This document shows positions 11,834 through 23,123 of a stretch of DNA of 64,000 bases, one piece after another. Each line of letters starts with the position of its first letter. The stretch's first letter is position 1. The notes under the pieces are model-generated. The model saw nothing but the letters and a program-made list of their open reading frames with translations, was not told the origin of the DNA and did no database searches. Source of the DNA: Polytrichum commune (Eukaryota; Streptophyta; Polytrichopsida; Polytrichales; Polytrichaceae); contig OX485805.1 in NCBI GenBank assembly GCA_950295325.1, positions 1,798,501 through 1,862,500 of the forward strand, written 5' to 3'. The translations under genes were made by a program, and so were the position numbers.

Positions 11834-12582
11834 GGGTGAATTTCCATGTAGGCCACTCGCCCACTAAATTCTAGATAATAATGGTTTGGAGGTGTTCTTA
11901 TGTAGATAATCACAAGCCGCTAACCAGCCACATTCTCTTGGCCTACTAGAATGTGGAGGGTTGTAGACATGAGACGCTACATTTTCATGCGCCCATTAAA
12001 ACATTTTCAAATCTACAAGTGTCAGCCATCAAAAGATTGAAGATCGGTTTTAGAAGGAGGAGGAGGTTAGTAGTTGGGTCTGGATTTGAGAAGATGAGAG
12101 TGGTTACACTAAGTATGATATTTATTAGTGTCACCAATTCTAATTGTCTTGCTCAATACTAATTTTGAATTGCAGTGTAGTGTCACTAACATTAAATGTT
12201 AACCTAACATTATTTGTCATTCCTTGTACGTTTTTGGGGGTATTATAGATCTACATAGTGCAAATTTTGTCACATACCAAGTGAATTTTCATCCAAATTT
12301 CAATCATCCATGACAATATTTTATCATGAGTTGTTGACAAGAGAAGGTAGGGTTTTGGCCAACGGACGAACTCATCCATCATCCATGACCGTATTTGCTA
12401 ACTTATTCATAAGAACCGACAAGTTACCTAGTGACATAAAATACCCCATGACATTAAAAAAACATATTTAGTGTGGTTGACACAGACAAACCTACCCCAC
12501 CATACACCATCTACATTTGAATGAATTTGTCCTTACTCCCACTAGAATCTGATGTGCGAGCGGCCTACATGGAAATTCACCC
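11834..12582 (+). mobile_element. Tourist-like family D MITE, copy D2, with nested insertion
   Basis: Bounded by TAA at 11831-11833 and 12583-12585. The left end GGGTGAATTTCCATGTAGGC and right end (inverted) GGGTGAATTTCCATGTAGGC match, continuing through CCRCTCGCC. The 3-bp TAA duplication and GGG start fit PIF/Harbinger-derived Tourist elements. The interior is split by a family C element at 12107-12473; without it the length is about 380 bp, close to copy D1. Confidence 0.8.
12107..12473 (+). mobile_element. Family C MITE nested in D2, copy C1
   Basis: A 367-bp insertion starting CACTAAGTATGATATTTATT and ending CATATTTAGTG. TA precedes the left end; the right flank is TG, so that copy of the TA may have mutated. 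The first 60 bp are repeated at 41343-41403. Confidence 0.6.
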
Positions 12583-12585
12583 TAA

Positions 12586-13437
12586 CCTACATTACCACAC
12601 CCAACCCTGGGAATCGGCCCAGTATGTAGACCTAGCCACTGGAAATAGGAAAGGACTTGAAGACTGGAGGATATACATTGGCCACTACCGGCTTCAAACC
12701 AAGGTGTTTTTGTCTGCGCAAAGATATTCTTAGGGGATAATCTTGCTCTCATAAATGAACCCCACTCATGCTCTTTTCTGATGTGGTGCCTCTTGTTATT
12801 GGGTTTAATGAGCCTGCAGGTCTGATCAATTCTTGCAGGCCCACCCCAGCCACAGGCGGAGTCAAGTCTACTATCTTCCGGGATTATAATATACTATTGT
12901 ATTCCTCAGAATGATACAATAATCATGATCGCTGGCAGGCAGTGGCGAAATATAACTTATCACTGATAATCAGTGTTACTAAAATAACCCTGAAATCTGG
13001 TGAAGCCTGCAACATATATATTGCCAAGCCGGCCCAGAAGCTAGCAGATCCCTCTTGTTATGTACCTACCCACAGCAGTGAGGGAGGAATGGACCCCGGA
13101 CCCATCACCGTGGGCTGCATGAAAGCTGAACATGGAGTAGCTATCCTTGTGGAATAAATGTTGCTAGTCCTACAGCAGTACAAAAGGCCACAAAAGTACG
13201 TATCTGTGTGGGTGGATACATACAATTCGAACAGAACAATACTTGATGAGGGAATAAAACTTTCTTAAAGCTCAGTAATAAGCATATTCACAATGAGTGC
13301 TATCCAGATCAGTAGATCACCTAGAATTCAAAAAGTTATGCCTTTGCACACGTGTCACACAAAGTGATAGTCATCTCAGGTCACCAATGTTTCTCTCCAA
13401 GTTTTGATTTTCCTCTTCACTAGTATTTCATATGCAA
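12586..13437. other. Gene-free stretch
   Basis: No gene recognised. The plus-strand frame 12942-13157 has ordinary composition but matches no family known to me. A short CACTGATAATCAGTG palindrome lies near 12960. Confidence 0.4.
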
Positions 13438-13439
13438 TA

Positions 13440-13642
13440 CACCGTTTATGGTACTTAGTGGCACTGTGCAATGTTATGATATCTTACTATACCTCGCAGT
13501 TTTTAGCAACAAAGATCAATTAGGTTGCGTGGATATTACAGAACACAAATAGCTTTACTTGGTACAAACTAGTATCCTTATTGGAAAGTTATGGCAGTGC
13601 ATAACTTGGACTAGTAAGGGACACTAAATACCATAAGCAATG
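13440..13642 (+). mobile_element. Family B MITE, copy B2
   Basis: A 203-bp element with TA on both sides (13438-13439, 13643-13644). The inverted ends read CAYYGYTTATGGTAYTTAGTG. Internal blocks (AATGTTATGATATCTTACTA, TTGCGTGGATATTACAGAAC, TTTACTTGGTA) align with the other family B copies. Confidence 0.75.
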
Positions 13643-13644
13643 TA

Positions 13645-14072
13645 GTTAGTTTCCACCAATTTACCCCAGGCTAGTTCACACACTGGTAGGTATAGAAACT
13701 GCAAGGACTTTTGAAGAATGGATATCTTGGCCATCTTGGCAAGTGTGTCAATTATGATGAGATTGACGAACAAGCTGCTTGCCAGGATCGTAGCTCCTGT
13801 GACAGACTCAAAACATGCTTAAATCTTAGTGTTGCTTCTTACACAATTTGAACAAATACACACATTAAGTCCTCTATTTGTGCCTACTAAAGTTGAACAT
13901 GCTTTTTATGATTGATTGTAACTGCACCTTGCTGAAAGATAGCTGATCATCATGCAGTCACAGCTGAAACTCCTCCAGCAATCTAACATGCTATTTAGTA
14001 GTATCACACCAAAAATGTAGAATCACTGTCATTAATTTGCTCTCCCCTAAAATATCTGCTCCATTTTGTAAC
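13645..14072. other. Gene-free stretch
   Basis: AT-rich sequence with no recognisable gene, RNA or transposon end. Confidence 0.4.
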
Positions 14073-14074
14073 TA

Positions 14075-15148
14075 CACCCTAACCTTGATAATATCACACT
14101 TGTTAATAGAACACCTTGATATTGTCACCTAAAAGTTTGAAACCGATTTCCATAGTGTAAAACTCCCTTGTTATTATCACTATCACCCTTGATAATGTCA
14201 CATTTTTATAAAAAAATTTGTAGTGTAAGTGTGATAATAACAAGTAACATGGATGAAAAAAGGCCGGATGGACAACAAATTCTATGGATGACGTCGGCAT
14301 CTTCACCTGCTTCCGCTTGAATCTTGGGTTCTTGAATCTTGAATCTCATGTGCCGAAGAAGCAACGGTTTCTCTCGCAGATCAACTTCTCGCAGCTCCGC
14401 CTGCATTGTATGCTCTCTCCTCTTGCCGCTCCACACACCGCTCTGCCCCTCATCTTCTTGCCGCTCTCTTCAACAAACTGCTGCATCCACAAGGTTTCTT
14501 CCTAAATGGTACTTTTGAAGCTTTGAGGCTTGTTGAATCAGTTCGGTGTTGAAGACCTTGTAAGGTGAAGATGATTTTGAGGTGGAATTTTCTACTGAGG
14601 AGCTTGTGCAATTAGTGCAAGATGTCGAACAGGTTCTTGATTCCATGGAAGTGGACCCATTGATTGTTGATAGCAGTGATGATGAGTCTAAAGTAGTGAA
14701 GCTAAGCGATGCACAAAAATATGCTAAAGATGTTTTGAATTTTATGGCTAGCCAAGGTTCTCAGATTTTCAGCACTCATGAGTTGTTAGAAATGGAAAAA
14801 ATCCATGACAAACTCATTAGAATTGGTGTTGCACATTTAACATCAACAAAACAATGTGACATTACAAGCTTCTTTGTCTCTAGTGAGAGGTCTTTACCTG
14901 ATCTCAATGACATATTATGATGTGCTCTTGTTGTTATTCACAATTTTGAATTAGATTTTACATTCAAAAACATTGAAGTCTCGTATTTGTTATATATTTT
15001 TAAAATTGTAATTTTTTTTTGATTTTCTACATTTTTTTTTGATAATATCACATTATGCACAAAATGTGACATTATCAAGTATGTCACACCTTGTTTATAT
15101 CACACTTTTTGGTGAAACGGAGGGTGTGACATTATCAAGGTTAGGGTG
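14075..15148 (+). mobile_element. pogo-like non-autonomous DNA transposon, copy E2
   Basis: The 1074-bp element is flanked by TA (14073-14074, 15149-15150). The inverted ends begin CACCCTAACCTTGATAATRT and continue CACAC. It shares with E1 the subterminal TTGATAAT-TCACA repeats and the transposase-tail frame. It carries about 330 bp more 5' sequence (about 14284-14580), including an open frame with no recognised domain. A family B-type element sits immediately beyond its right TA. Confidence 0.85.
14582..14920 (+). pseudogene. pogo-like transposase C-terminal fragment (E2)
   Basis: A 112-codon frame, the longer version of the E1 fragment. It has an acidic N-terminal part (FSTEELVQLVQDVEQVLDSM), the DDESKVVKLSDAQKYAKDVL segment, a helical MEKIHDKLIRIGVAHL block and a terminal QCDITSFF. 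In pogo/Tigger transposases a similar short basic/aromatic tail closes the protein. No HTH, CENP-B-like or DDE domain is present in the element. The codons run open upstream of the ATG for several residues (EDDFEVE), so the true start may lie further 5' or the frame may be a remnant of a larger exon. QCDITSFF again fits a PIP box. The family assignment rests on the tail pattern only. Confidence 0.6.
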
Positions 15149-15150
15149 TA

Positions 15151-15367
15151 CACTGATTATTCCAATTAGTGCGTGTTAATATTCGGAGTTATGCAATACA
15201 ACAACGTTTTATTTAAGAGTTCAATTTTTATCAACGAAAGTTCAATAGGTTGTTCGGACATTATATAACATAAATGACTATGCTTGGTAAAAGTATACAT
15301 TCTTCTTGAATATTTATACCACCGTGTACCTGTGAATAATAACACGCACTAATCATGATAATCAGTG
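15151..15367 (+). mobile_element. Family B-type MITE, copy B3
   Basis: A 217-bp element with about 34-bp inverted ends: CACTGATTATTCCAATTAGT on the left and, inverted, CACTGATTATCATGATTAGT on the right, both continuing GCGTGTTAWTATTC. Internal GGAGTTATGCAATACAACAA and GTTCGGACATTATATAACAT match other family B copies. TA on the left is shared with the E2 boundary. Confidence 0.7.
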
Positions 15368-16330
15368 AAGCTCCTTATGTTAGGATATAGGATTGAACAC
15401 AACTTGAAAGTTGAGCTTCACACATAAGCTCACACCCTTCACATGACAATTTCTTTTAGAGCATGTTTAGAGGTTGTGCAACAAATTGCAAATTTTGGGG
15501 TCATTTTTAAAGCTCCTTTCCCGTTGCCTCGTCCATGTTCATATGTGCACCCAAAGGTTGTGCACCATTGAGGCCCCAAGACTGCCTGGGGAGAGTCCCA
15601 TGTTTAACTTCACATGCTATACAACAGGGTTTGGGGGCCACCGAGGTAAGGGTGGGTAGCGTCCACCAAGGCAGCGGGTCTAGTGTACTTTGGCGGAGGG
15701 TGGCCTACGTGGCATCCACACATGATCATTGTTATCATCCGTTGCATCCATACATATTCATCCACAAAATAGCAGGTTTCATCCACAAATTAACAATTTT
15801 CATACACACAAAAACAAGTTTCATCCACATAGTCCCAAAGTGGTCATCCACAACATCCATACAAAGGTTTAAGTTTTAATAAGCAATTAACCTAGCATAA
15901 ATCGTCCATTACTCACCCCATCAACACCCGTTCAAATTGATTATTGACCATCTTAATGTGGGTGTTTGGAGCACTATAGTAGTGAAGTGGGTGGCACTAT
16001 GTGATAAGAACAATATGTTCTATGGTGAACACATAGAATAAGTGTCAATATTTTGGGTTTTAATTCCCATTTTCTAGTTGAAATTTTCTTCATCTTTGAA
16101 AGTGTATGTTGCACGTATAGAAATAGCCAACAATAATATTTAATTTTGAATCGTATATATATGGGATATGAGTTAGGAATTGGGATATATCATGATGTTC
16201 TTCTCTTTTTCTATAGTCCCCTCTTATTCTTTTCTTCCCTTTCTCTTGTTCAAATTACTCTCTTATTAGCTCATTTCTTTCGATCAAGTGTAGGCTCCTT
16301 CAAATTTGATAGTAATGGCTTATTATGGTT
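15368..16330. other. Gene-free stretch with a degenerate minisatellite
   Basis: At about 15730-15870 the motif TTCATCCACAA/TTCATACACAC recurs with AAAAACAAG-like spacers, a short degenerate minisatellite. This may be the 5' flank of the PIF/Harbinger relic that follows. Confidence 0.4.
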
Positions 16331-17285
16331 ATGGATTATTATCATGCCCAATTAGAGGAGGCTCTAAATGATGATTTTGACGAGGATCACTTCGCACAAC
16401 AAATGATAGATGTTTCTGCGAAGATGATGCAAGATTTTTACGATGACGATATTGGTGCTTCTTCTAGCTGTCATGGGGGGTCATTGACTGGCAAGCATGG
16501 AAACATAGATAGGGAGAGAGAGAGCATCTAGACATACAAAACTCATGAGAGTTTACTTTAATGATCCCCCATGCTATCCTAGTGATGAGTTCAAAAGAAG
16601 GTGTCATATGCGCACATCCTTGTTTACACGTATCATGAGAGTTGTGTGTAAGAACGATGTGTACTTTAAGCAACAATATGATGTGGCAAACTAATCGGAG
16701 GTATCCATGGAGCAAAAGCATACTATTGCCATAAGGATGCTAGGTTATGGAGTGGCTTTAGATTTCTTGGATGATTATTGCTGCATGGGTGGGACAATTG
16801 TCAATAAGAGTAATGAAAAAGTTTTGTATTTATGTGAGAGAGTTTTCCGTGTGTGAATAATTAAAACAACCTACCCATTCAGACATCTTGCATCAAATGA
16901 GTATTAGGTGGCCTAGTATGTTTGGTAGCTTGGAATATATGCACTAGAGGTGGGAAATTTGTCCCTCCTCAATGGGCAAGACAACATGGTAACAAGTCCG
17001 ACGATAAGCCTATTATTCTTGAGGTTGTTGGTGATCAATCATTGTGGATATGACATGCATATTTTGGCATGTTGGGATCCAACAACAATTTGAACATCTT
17101 CAAGTTGGACATGTCCCCAAATATTAGAGATATTATTAGTGCAAGAAGTGATGGTATTAACTTAAGGGTGAATGGGTCTATCTACAACTCGGGGAGGTCA
17201 CTCCCTCTTATATTAATGCATACAAGTGCGCTCAGGTGCTATTTAATGGGGGGCTATTTACCTTGTAGAAAAGATTGTAAGGTAT
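16331..17285 (+). pseudogene. PIF/Harbinger-type transposase relic
   Basis: PIF/Harbinger transposases are DDE nucleases, called ALP1-like when domesticated in plants. Three conserved stretches survive in order. The N-terminal part at 16331-16470 is LEEALNDDFDEDHF. A middle part at 16560-16815 reads NDPPCYPSDEFKRRCHMRTS and then AIRMLGYGVALDFLDDY. A nuclease part at 16985-17195 contains KPIILEVVGDQSLWI, a TGA in place of the next Trp, then HAYFGMLGSNNNLNIF. This matches the family pattern LWIWHAFFG-GSNNDINVL. Several in-frame stops and frameshifts, and loss of the segment carrying the first catalytic Asp (GSIDCMHW in relatives), show it is dead. Terminal repeats were not identified. Confidence 0.75.
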
Positions 17286-17299
17286 GGTGTTTTTCAAAA

Positions 17300-18920
17300 T
17301 AAAGGTAAATGCTTGTATTTTAATACACCCTATCAATAATTATAAATTTTTAGGGAATCATTTTAAAATATCCTATTTTACTTATATTGCCAAAGAAATT
17401 TGGAAAGAAGGTTGCAATTCAAACAATGCGTTGAAATTTTCCCTACCAACACGTAGGTAAAGAACATTAACTCCACATTGGATACGTTGATTCAGTAACG
17501 TTCAAGCCAACCAGCCTACGAAGACATCCATCCAAGTTTTTTCAACAAAAAAATACTTCTTTTCATCCATTAGCACAGCCCCTACCCTAGACCCCGCCAC
17601 CCCTAGTAATTGTTTCCACGCTATTTTATATGTACTGACTAGATAAAAGAGGCCATTATTTGTGATGATATTTTACATGTAAACATGTTTCACTATTTAA
17701 AAACCCTTTATATTATATGTACCTCTTTTTGCAAAATTTATCCAGAATGAATATATTAGACCCTATTTTTTAATCACATGTTATTTCTACTAAATCGGTT
17801 GAAATTAGGACTATATGTAACATTAGGACGATACAAAATTACGGTATTATTTTTTATTTTCACACCCTTGTTTTTGTGTGGGCACCTTACTTTCTCTTTG
17901 GGCAATCTTGTTTTCATGTGGGTACTAGCCATTTGTTTTCCCTCTTTGAGTAGCTATATTTTCTCCTGGGTATTGGCAACAATGGCAGTATCCCCAATCC
18001 TACCCAAACGTATTATGTCTTCCCTCACCTGTGTATTGGTGGCACCGCTAATATCCCAAATCCTACCCAAACTTATTTTAATTTTCTAAATTATGAATAT
18101 TGGTGGCACCGCCATTGCAATCCCTTTTTTGTTTTCCCATATATTTTTTATTCTTATTATGCTCCTATGATATTGGTTAGATATCAATGTAGTCATTCCC
18201 TCTTCAAATTGTTGTTATTGCTTATAAGTTGGAAATCTAAAATTTATTGTTAAATCTCTTGCGATTTTTGTAGCACTTTGATTTGCTTCAAATAAAGTAA
18301 GTTTAAGATATGTACTTATGTGTTTTAAATTGTCTCCGCCTTTGTTTCCTTTGTGTTTTGTCATCGGTGTTGTTTTCAACTTCTTCAGAGCTCATATTGT
18401 TGTCACTTTCTTTCTCTTCTTCGTTTTGAACATGAAATTTTTTTGTGATATCATCGACTACATCTCCATCAAAATCTACTTCTTCCTCCTTATTTTTGTG
18501 TTTCATTTCACAAATTTCTATACTCCTTTGTATTTCTTGCTGGCTCTCGAACCTTGTTGTAAAATATAATCGTTTCCATCTTCTTCTTCTCCTTCTAGCA
18601 CCCAACTGAATATTATTCTCATGTTGTTCTTCCTCTCGCATCTATGATGTTAAAGTCTAAATGTTACACAACCCACATTTTATCACACTCACATGATGTT
18701 TGATGCATACCCCTACATATATCTACCTCTTGTTCTATTGTATTAATTAAAATACTTATTTCAAATTTTCTTGACATCATACAACTTGCTTGTTATTTAA
18801 GTGATCTACAACCCATCCCATATTTTTTGGCTTGAAGATCCTAGTATGAAGGGCGAGCATGACAACCCACAAACGCCAACAAAATATAAAAAGAAGTATA
18901 CTATTATTACATTTATTTTT
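17300..18920. other. Gene-free stretch
   Basis: No recognised gene. At 17870-18110 a phrase like GGTATTGGYRRCACCGC and CCCAATCCTACCCAAAC repeats two or three times. On the minus strand 18303-18641 is open for 112 codons, but the protein is extremely Arg/Lys/Glu/Asp-rich and low complexity. I do not call it a gene. Confidence 0.35.
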
Positions 18921-18924
18921 ATTA

Positions 18925-19170
18925 TTATCACATGCTACTTCCCCCTTTTGGAGGTGTGCTCTATCCTAGGTAACTGGGTCATAAGTAACCGATGTAATTA
19001 TGGTAGTTGGGGGGGGGGGGGTAAGGATTGTTTTGCTTAATTGTGATAGTAGATTGTGGCGTTGTCACCTTGGAGTTGTGTGAGTTGGTTGGTGCATACG
19101 CTTAAGATTTGCTTGAAGGCTTGGGTTCAGAACCGTATGAGACCCATGTGAAAATAATTCAAATCCCCAT
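18925..19170 (+). repeat. Dispersed repeat, copy 1 (pair with 24600-24845)
   Basis: Shared with the later copy in the same order: CCCYTTTTGGAGGTG, TAACYGATGTAATTATGGTA, GGGTAAGGATT, TTGTGGCGTTGTCACCTTG, TACGCTT-AGATTTG and GGTTCARAAC. The final block faintly resembles a polymerase III box B, so a SINE origin is possible but unproven. A 13-bp G run (19009-19021) interrupts this copy. Confidence 0.6.
19009..19021. repeat. Poly-G run
   Basis: Thirteen consecutive G residues inside the dispersed repeat; the aligned part of the second copy has six. Confidence 0.9.
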
Positions 19171-19661
19171 CCCCTACCCTAATAGAGACAATAGTGGGGC
19201 TCCCTTGCTAACCTTGCAACTCTAGGGTTTTGTTTTGGACTACAAAGTTGCATTGTTAGTTGTTGGTCTACGATGGGTGGGGGGGAGTTTGAATGGGGTC
19301 TAGTGGTGTGGCAACTTGTATTCCAATTATCTTTTGTTTGAGATGATGATGGAGATGGAGTGTAGAGCCGTGGTGTGTAGTTGGTGTTGCAGTCTATAAA
19401 TTTTGGTTAGGGGAAGTTTGAATTGGTTGGAGAGGTTGTGTGAGGTGTTGATACAGATGCCTCCTATTTGGCTAGATGTGAAGACAAAGTAATGGTTGGA
19501 CTTTCCAACCTACTACTTCAACGATTTTTATTAGGATAGTGTATTTGTCAGTTTATCTCTGGATGGCTATGTCTGGGAATCTATCATGGCAATATGTGAA
19601 TTCGATGTAGTGTGGGTGATTGCTTGAGTGGGTTGAATGGGGGAAGTGCATGGGTAGGGAG

Positions 19662-19886
19662 CTATGATCGGGGAGAACCGGCAGTTAGTTACAGATGAAC
19701 CGGTTGAGTTTGAGAAATAACCGGTTGAAGTTCAAGACTTCAGGAGAATTACCGATCACTTTAGAGGAATTCATGGAATATACCTCAAATTAATATAGGA
19801 AGACCGAAGTATGTCAACATGTAACCGGTTGGACTTGCAAACACTAGGATCTCAACTGATTATGCCCATAAATCTCCCCGATCACT
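19662..19886 (+). mobile_element. Family A MITE, copy A2 (best reference copy)
   Basis: A 225-bp element starting CTATGATCGGGGAGAACC and ending TCTCCCCGATCACT. It is flanked by a perfect 9-bp duplication, GGTAGGGAG at 19653-19661 and 19887-19895. It carries three AACCGGTT octamers. A 9-bp duplication is the hallmark of Mutator-like elements; no transposase is present, so it is non-autonomous. Confidence 0.9.
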
Positions 19887-19899
19887 GGTAGGGAGGCCT

Positions 19900-22135
19900 T
19901 CGATGAGGAGAATGTCTAGATAAAGTCAGGTGGCACATTGTCATGGGAGAGGGGGACATGTGAAATGGTGAGGGAGGATCCAACTAGGGACCGTGTGTTC
20001 GTATGGATTGGTTGGTGTCAACTTGGGCAAATTAGGAGGGAGCATGCGGTTGTGAGGTGCCCACTAACTTGTGTTGTGGGTATTCTAAAATGAAAACCTA
20101 GTTTGACAACATTTTATCTTACATGTGACCATCTTAGAGACATGACATAGTCATTATTGGCATTGAACTTGGTTTTCATTGGCAAATAATCCATGTAAAA
20201 TCTACTAGTGATGTCATCCACTTACACAACATTGAAGAATGGAAGAGTTGCCCTCTATAACACTAAATTACGAAGCATGGAATCCTTGATTGTGGAGCCC
20301 AAATTAGCATCTTCCTAAACTTTGTTTTCAACGATTTCAAATTCTTTGGTCAAACTTTGCAATTGCTAACATGATCAAGTGTCTATTGCTTGATCCATCA
20401 TCACGATGATTCCATAGGGATGGAGGTGTCCACATTAGCCTCATCTACCTTATAGAACATATATGACTCTTGCAATGCTTTGCACACTTACCCAATCCTA
20501 AAAAGAAGATGGATGCAAGTCTACACATTGATACGAATGTTCAAAGTAAAGACCAAAGTAGTCATCTGATTATACTAATTCACAAAATTATCATGCACAT
20601 AAGTAAGTTGAGTGATTAAGGATGGAATATATCACTTACAATTGCATTTATTTTGTGATACATGAAGCATTGGATCAAAATCCAACTACTGAGGTTGGTA
20701 TGCATGTTGTATATGTACCTCCAACACCACCATGGTAGTGGTTGTTATTCAAAATTGCATAATGCAAGCTTTGTAAGCTTCTTGGATAATATCATTTCCT
20801 CCATGATTATGTGCATCTTATGCATGCCCTCCCCTTTTTCCAAGCATCAAACTCAGGGGTAGGGCATTCTATAGGATTTATTTGCACCACATGCGGTGGA
20901 GGGTATTTGTTTAGGGGCTATTGACTTCCAATGCATGAATTAAATGTGTTCTATAATTACTTAATTCTCTTAAACAACTTATTTTTTTGCCCCTACCATT
21001 ACTTATATTCCCCATGCAAATGCAATTTATTACAGTCTATATTCATTTTAAGTAATAAAAAGAAATCCATGTCCATACAAACTATTGCAAGCACAATTCC
21101 ATACAAGTCATTAAGGAAAGTTTTTGCTTGAGGATCACATTACAAAACACAACAAGAATATTTGACCACATAGTACAATCCTAGAACAAAAACACTGGCT
21201 CCCGTGTGTTTAATTACACATTAGCCCTAATCAATTTTTACCATGAAGACAACATATTCAATACTTGCAACCGGCTAAAACTGAAGGATTAAGACGAAAA
21301 ACACTTGAAAATATGTAAATCTAATACATCAAACAAAACACAACCATATCAATATCTAATATATCATACATCATGTGCATTGCAAAAATGCAAGTGTATT
21401 CACAAAAAGAAAAGAAGAAAAGATAAAAGTGATTTAGTTCTAAAAAACACCACACCAACTCCATACAAGGTTGTGCATGAGCACAAAGAAAATCCTAAGC
21501 ATGTACAAAAAGAAACATAGATAACTATGTTCTAGGGTTTCAAGTCCAACCATGTAGTAAAAAAAACAGGCTCATGTACAACAAAACATGACAACCTCAT
21601 ATTTGTGAGTAGGGTTATCCAAACTTGCAAGATCTATATGCACTCAAACAATACAAACACTCAAATCAACACCTACAACCTCCAAATGTGCACTTGCACA
21701 CCTCCAATGCTCCAATCTCCAAACATCCGAGCCTCCAAGCACCAACCGATGCTCCAAACATGCACCTATGCACCTCCAACGCGAAGCACCCCAAAGGCTC
21801 CTCCAAACATTAAAACCTCTCAAGAACCATTCCATGACCAACAAACAATCAAGTCTTATACTCTACAACTTGCTTGAGTGGGGCTCATAACCTATTCAAG
21901 CACAATAAAACTAAAGATCACATTGCACAAGCAAATACACACACACAAAGGTATATGAAGAATGCTTGGAGTGAGATGGTCACCCTCACACCTTGCCTTA
22001 ACACCTTTATTGCATTTTCCCTCCTTGGTTCATACAATGCATATGGGATATCTCTACTCCCACTTTCCCACATACCATGTGGATTTATTCATACCTTATT
22101 CATTTTTAATCATCTAACAAACACTATGCTATAAC
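19900..22135. other. Gene-free stretch
   Basis: No recognised gene. At 21600-21830 short Cys/Thr/Pro-rich frames come from repeated TGCACCTCCAA / CAAACAT-like words. These look like low-complexity sequence rather than coding DNA. Confidence 0.4.
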
Positions 22136-22139
22136 TACA

Positions 22140-22480
22140 AGCAACCTAATGCTCTACCTTCAACAATGGGCACACATGGATCTCAACTTGGCCAAATGCA
22201 CCATCATGGGGAGCCCCAACAAATCCAAACTCCCAACCAACACCTTCAAAGCATACATACAAATCCAACCCCAAACTATGCAACATTCTCACAAGCTCGT
22301 AAAAAATAACTGACACAATACCTAAATAAACTCTACATATATCATCACCACCCCGACTCATATACAAAACCCAAACCACCATCCTCACACACACAAACCC
22401 CAATTGCACACTACGTCCCAACAGTGATAGAGACACATGGCCACACCTCCTATTCCATTGCACTAACCAACATATCCAAG
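22140..22480 (+). pseudogene. Possible reverse-transcriptase scrap
   Basis: A plus-strand frame reads LYLQQWAHMDLNLAKCTIMG and then SPNKSKLPTNTFKAYIQ. The pattern of a helical stretch followed by L-N-x-x-K-C-x-I-x-G resembles the conserved region after the YADD box in non-LTR reverse transcriptases (thumb side). No YADD, no upstream fingers/palm motifs and several stops downstream were seen, so this is a weak call based on one block. The minus-strand frames here have Val/Gly/Cys-rich composition and are not convincing. Confidence 0.25.
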
Positions 22481-22499
22481 GCCTAAGGATATCTCACCA

Positions 22500-23120
22500 T
22501 AACAAAGCATACACCTTGTGTACAAACCATGCAGGCCCACAAATTCACAAGATTCTTCACACTAGCTAATGCCGAAACCCTCAACGACCAACTCCTAGAG
22601 ATAACCGATACCATATTGGATTGTACCATGCACTTGCCACAAGCATTCCATGCCAATGCATGGCAAAAGTAAGACCGGACATCCTATGCATAATATGAGC
22701 CCCAAAAGACAACCAAACCCCACTAAATCGGAACCCCACATATGGAATACAACCCATAGAATTCACATACGTTAGGTTCCCCAGCATGATCATTGGAACC
22801 AAACATCAAAAATATGACCCACTAATAAACACAATCAAGAAGGGCGGAACGTCGACCCCCTTATAACAATAACGACATGCATATGCGGAGCCATACTTGA
22901 ACACTAATGAAACTAAAAAAACCTTAATATCCCCAAATCCACCATTGAAATTTTAATGAAATCCATACACACAAAGGCCGTAAAATACCTAACATACCTA
23001 ATCCTTAAAAAATATAAACTTGACCAAAACCAAGCCCATGTCAACCCCCCACCATAAGCCCTACAACCCCCCCCCCCCCCCTCCCAAGATAATTATAGCC
23101 CACCTTTTGAAAGGGAGGAA
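22500..23120. other. Gene-free stretch with poly-C run
   Basis: No gene recognised. A 15-bp C run is at 23067-23081. Confidence 0.4.
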
Positions 23121-23123
23121 GTA

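Noticed and set aside
18303-18641. 112-codon minus frame as a nuclear protein gene
   Set aside because: Almost entirely Arg/Lys/Glu/Asp/Asn from purine-rich sequence; no domain, splice or start context.
19060-19150. tRNA gene or clear tRNA-derived SINE
   Set aside because: Only a weak box B-like GGTTCAGAACC; no cloverleaf, no box A at the right spacing.
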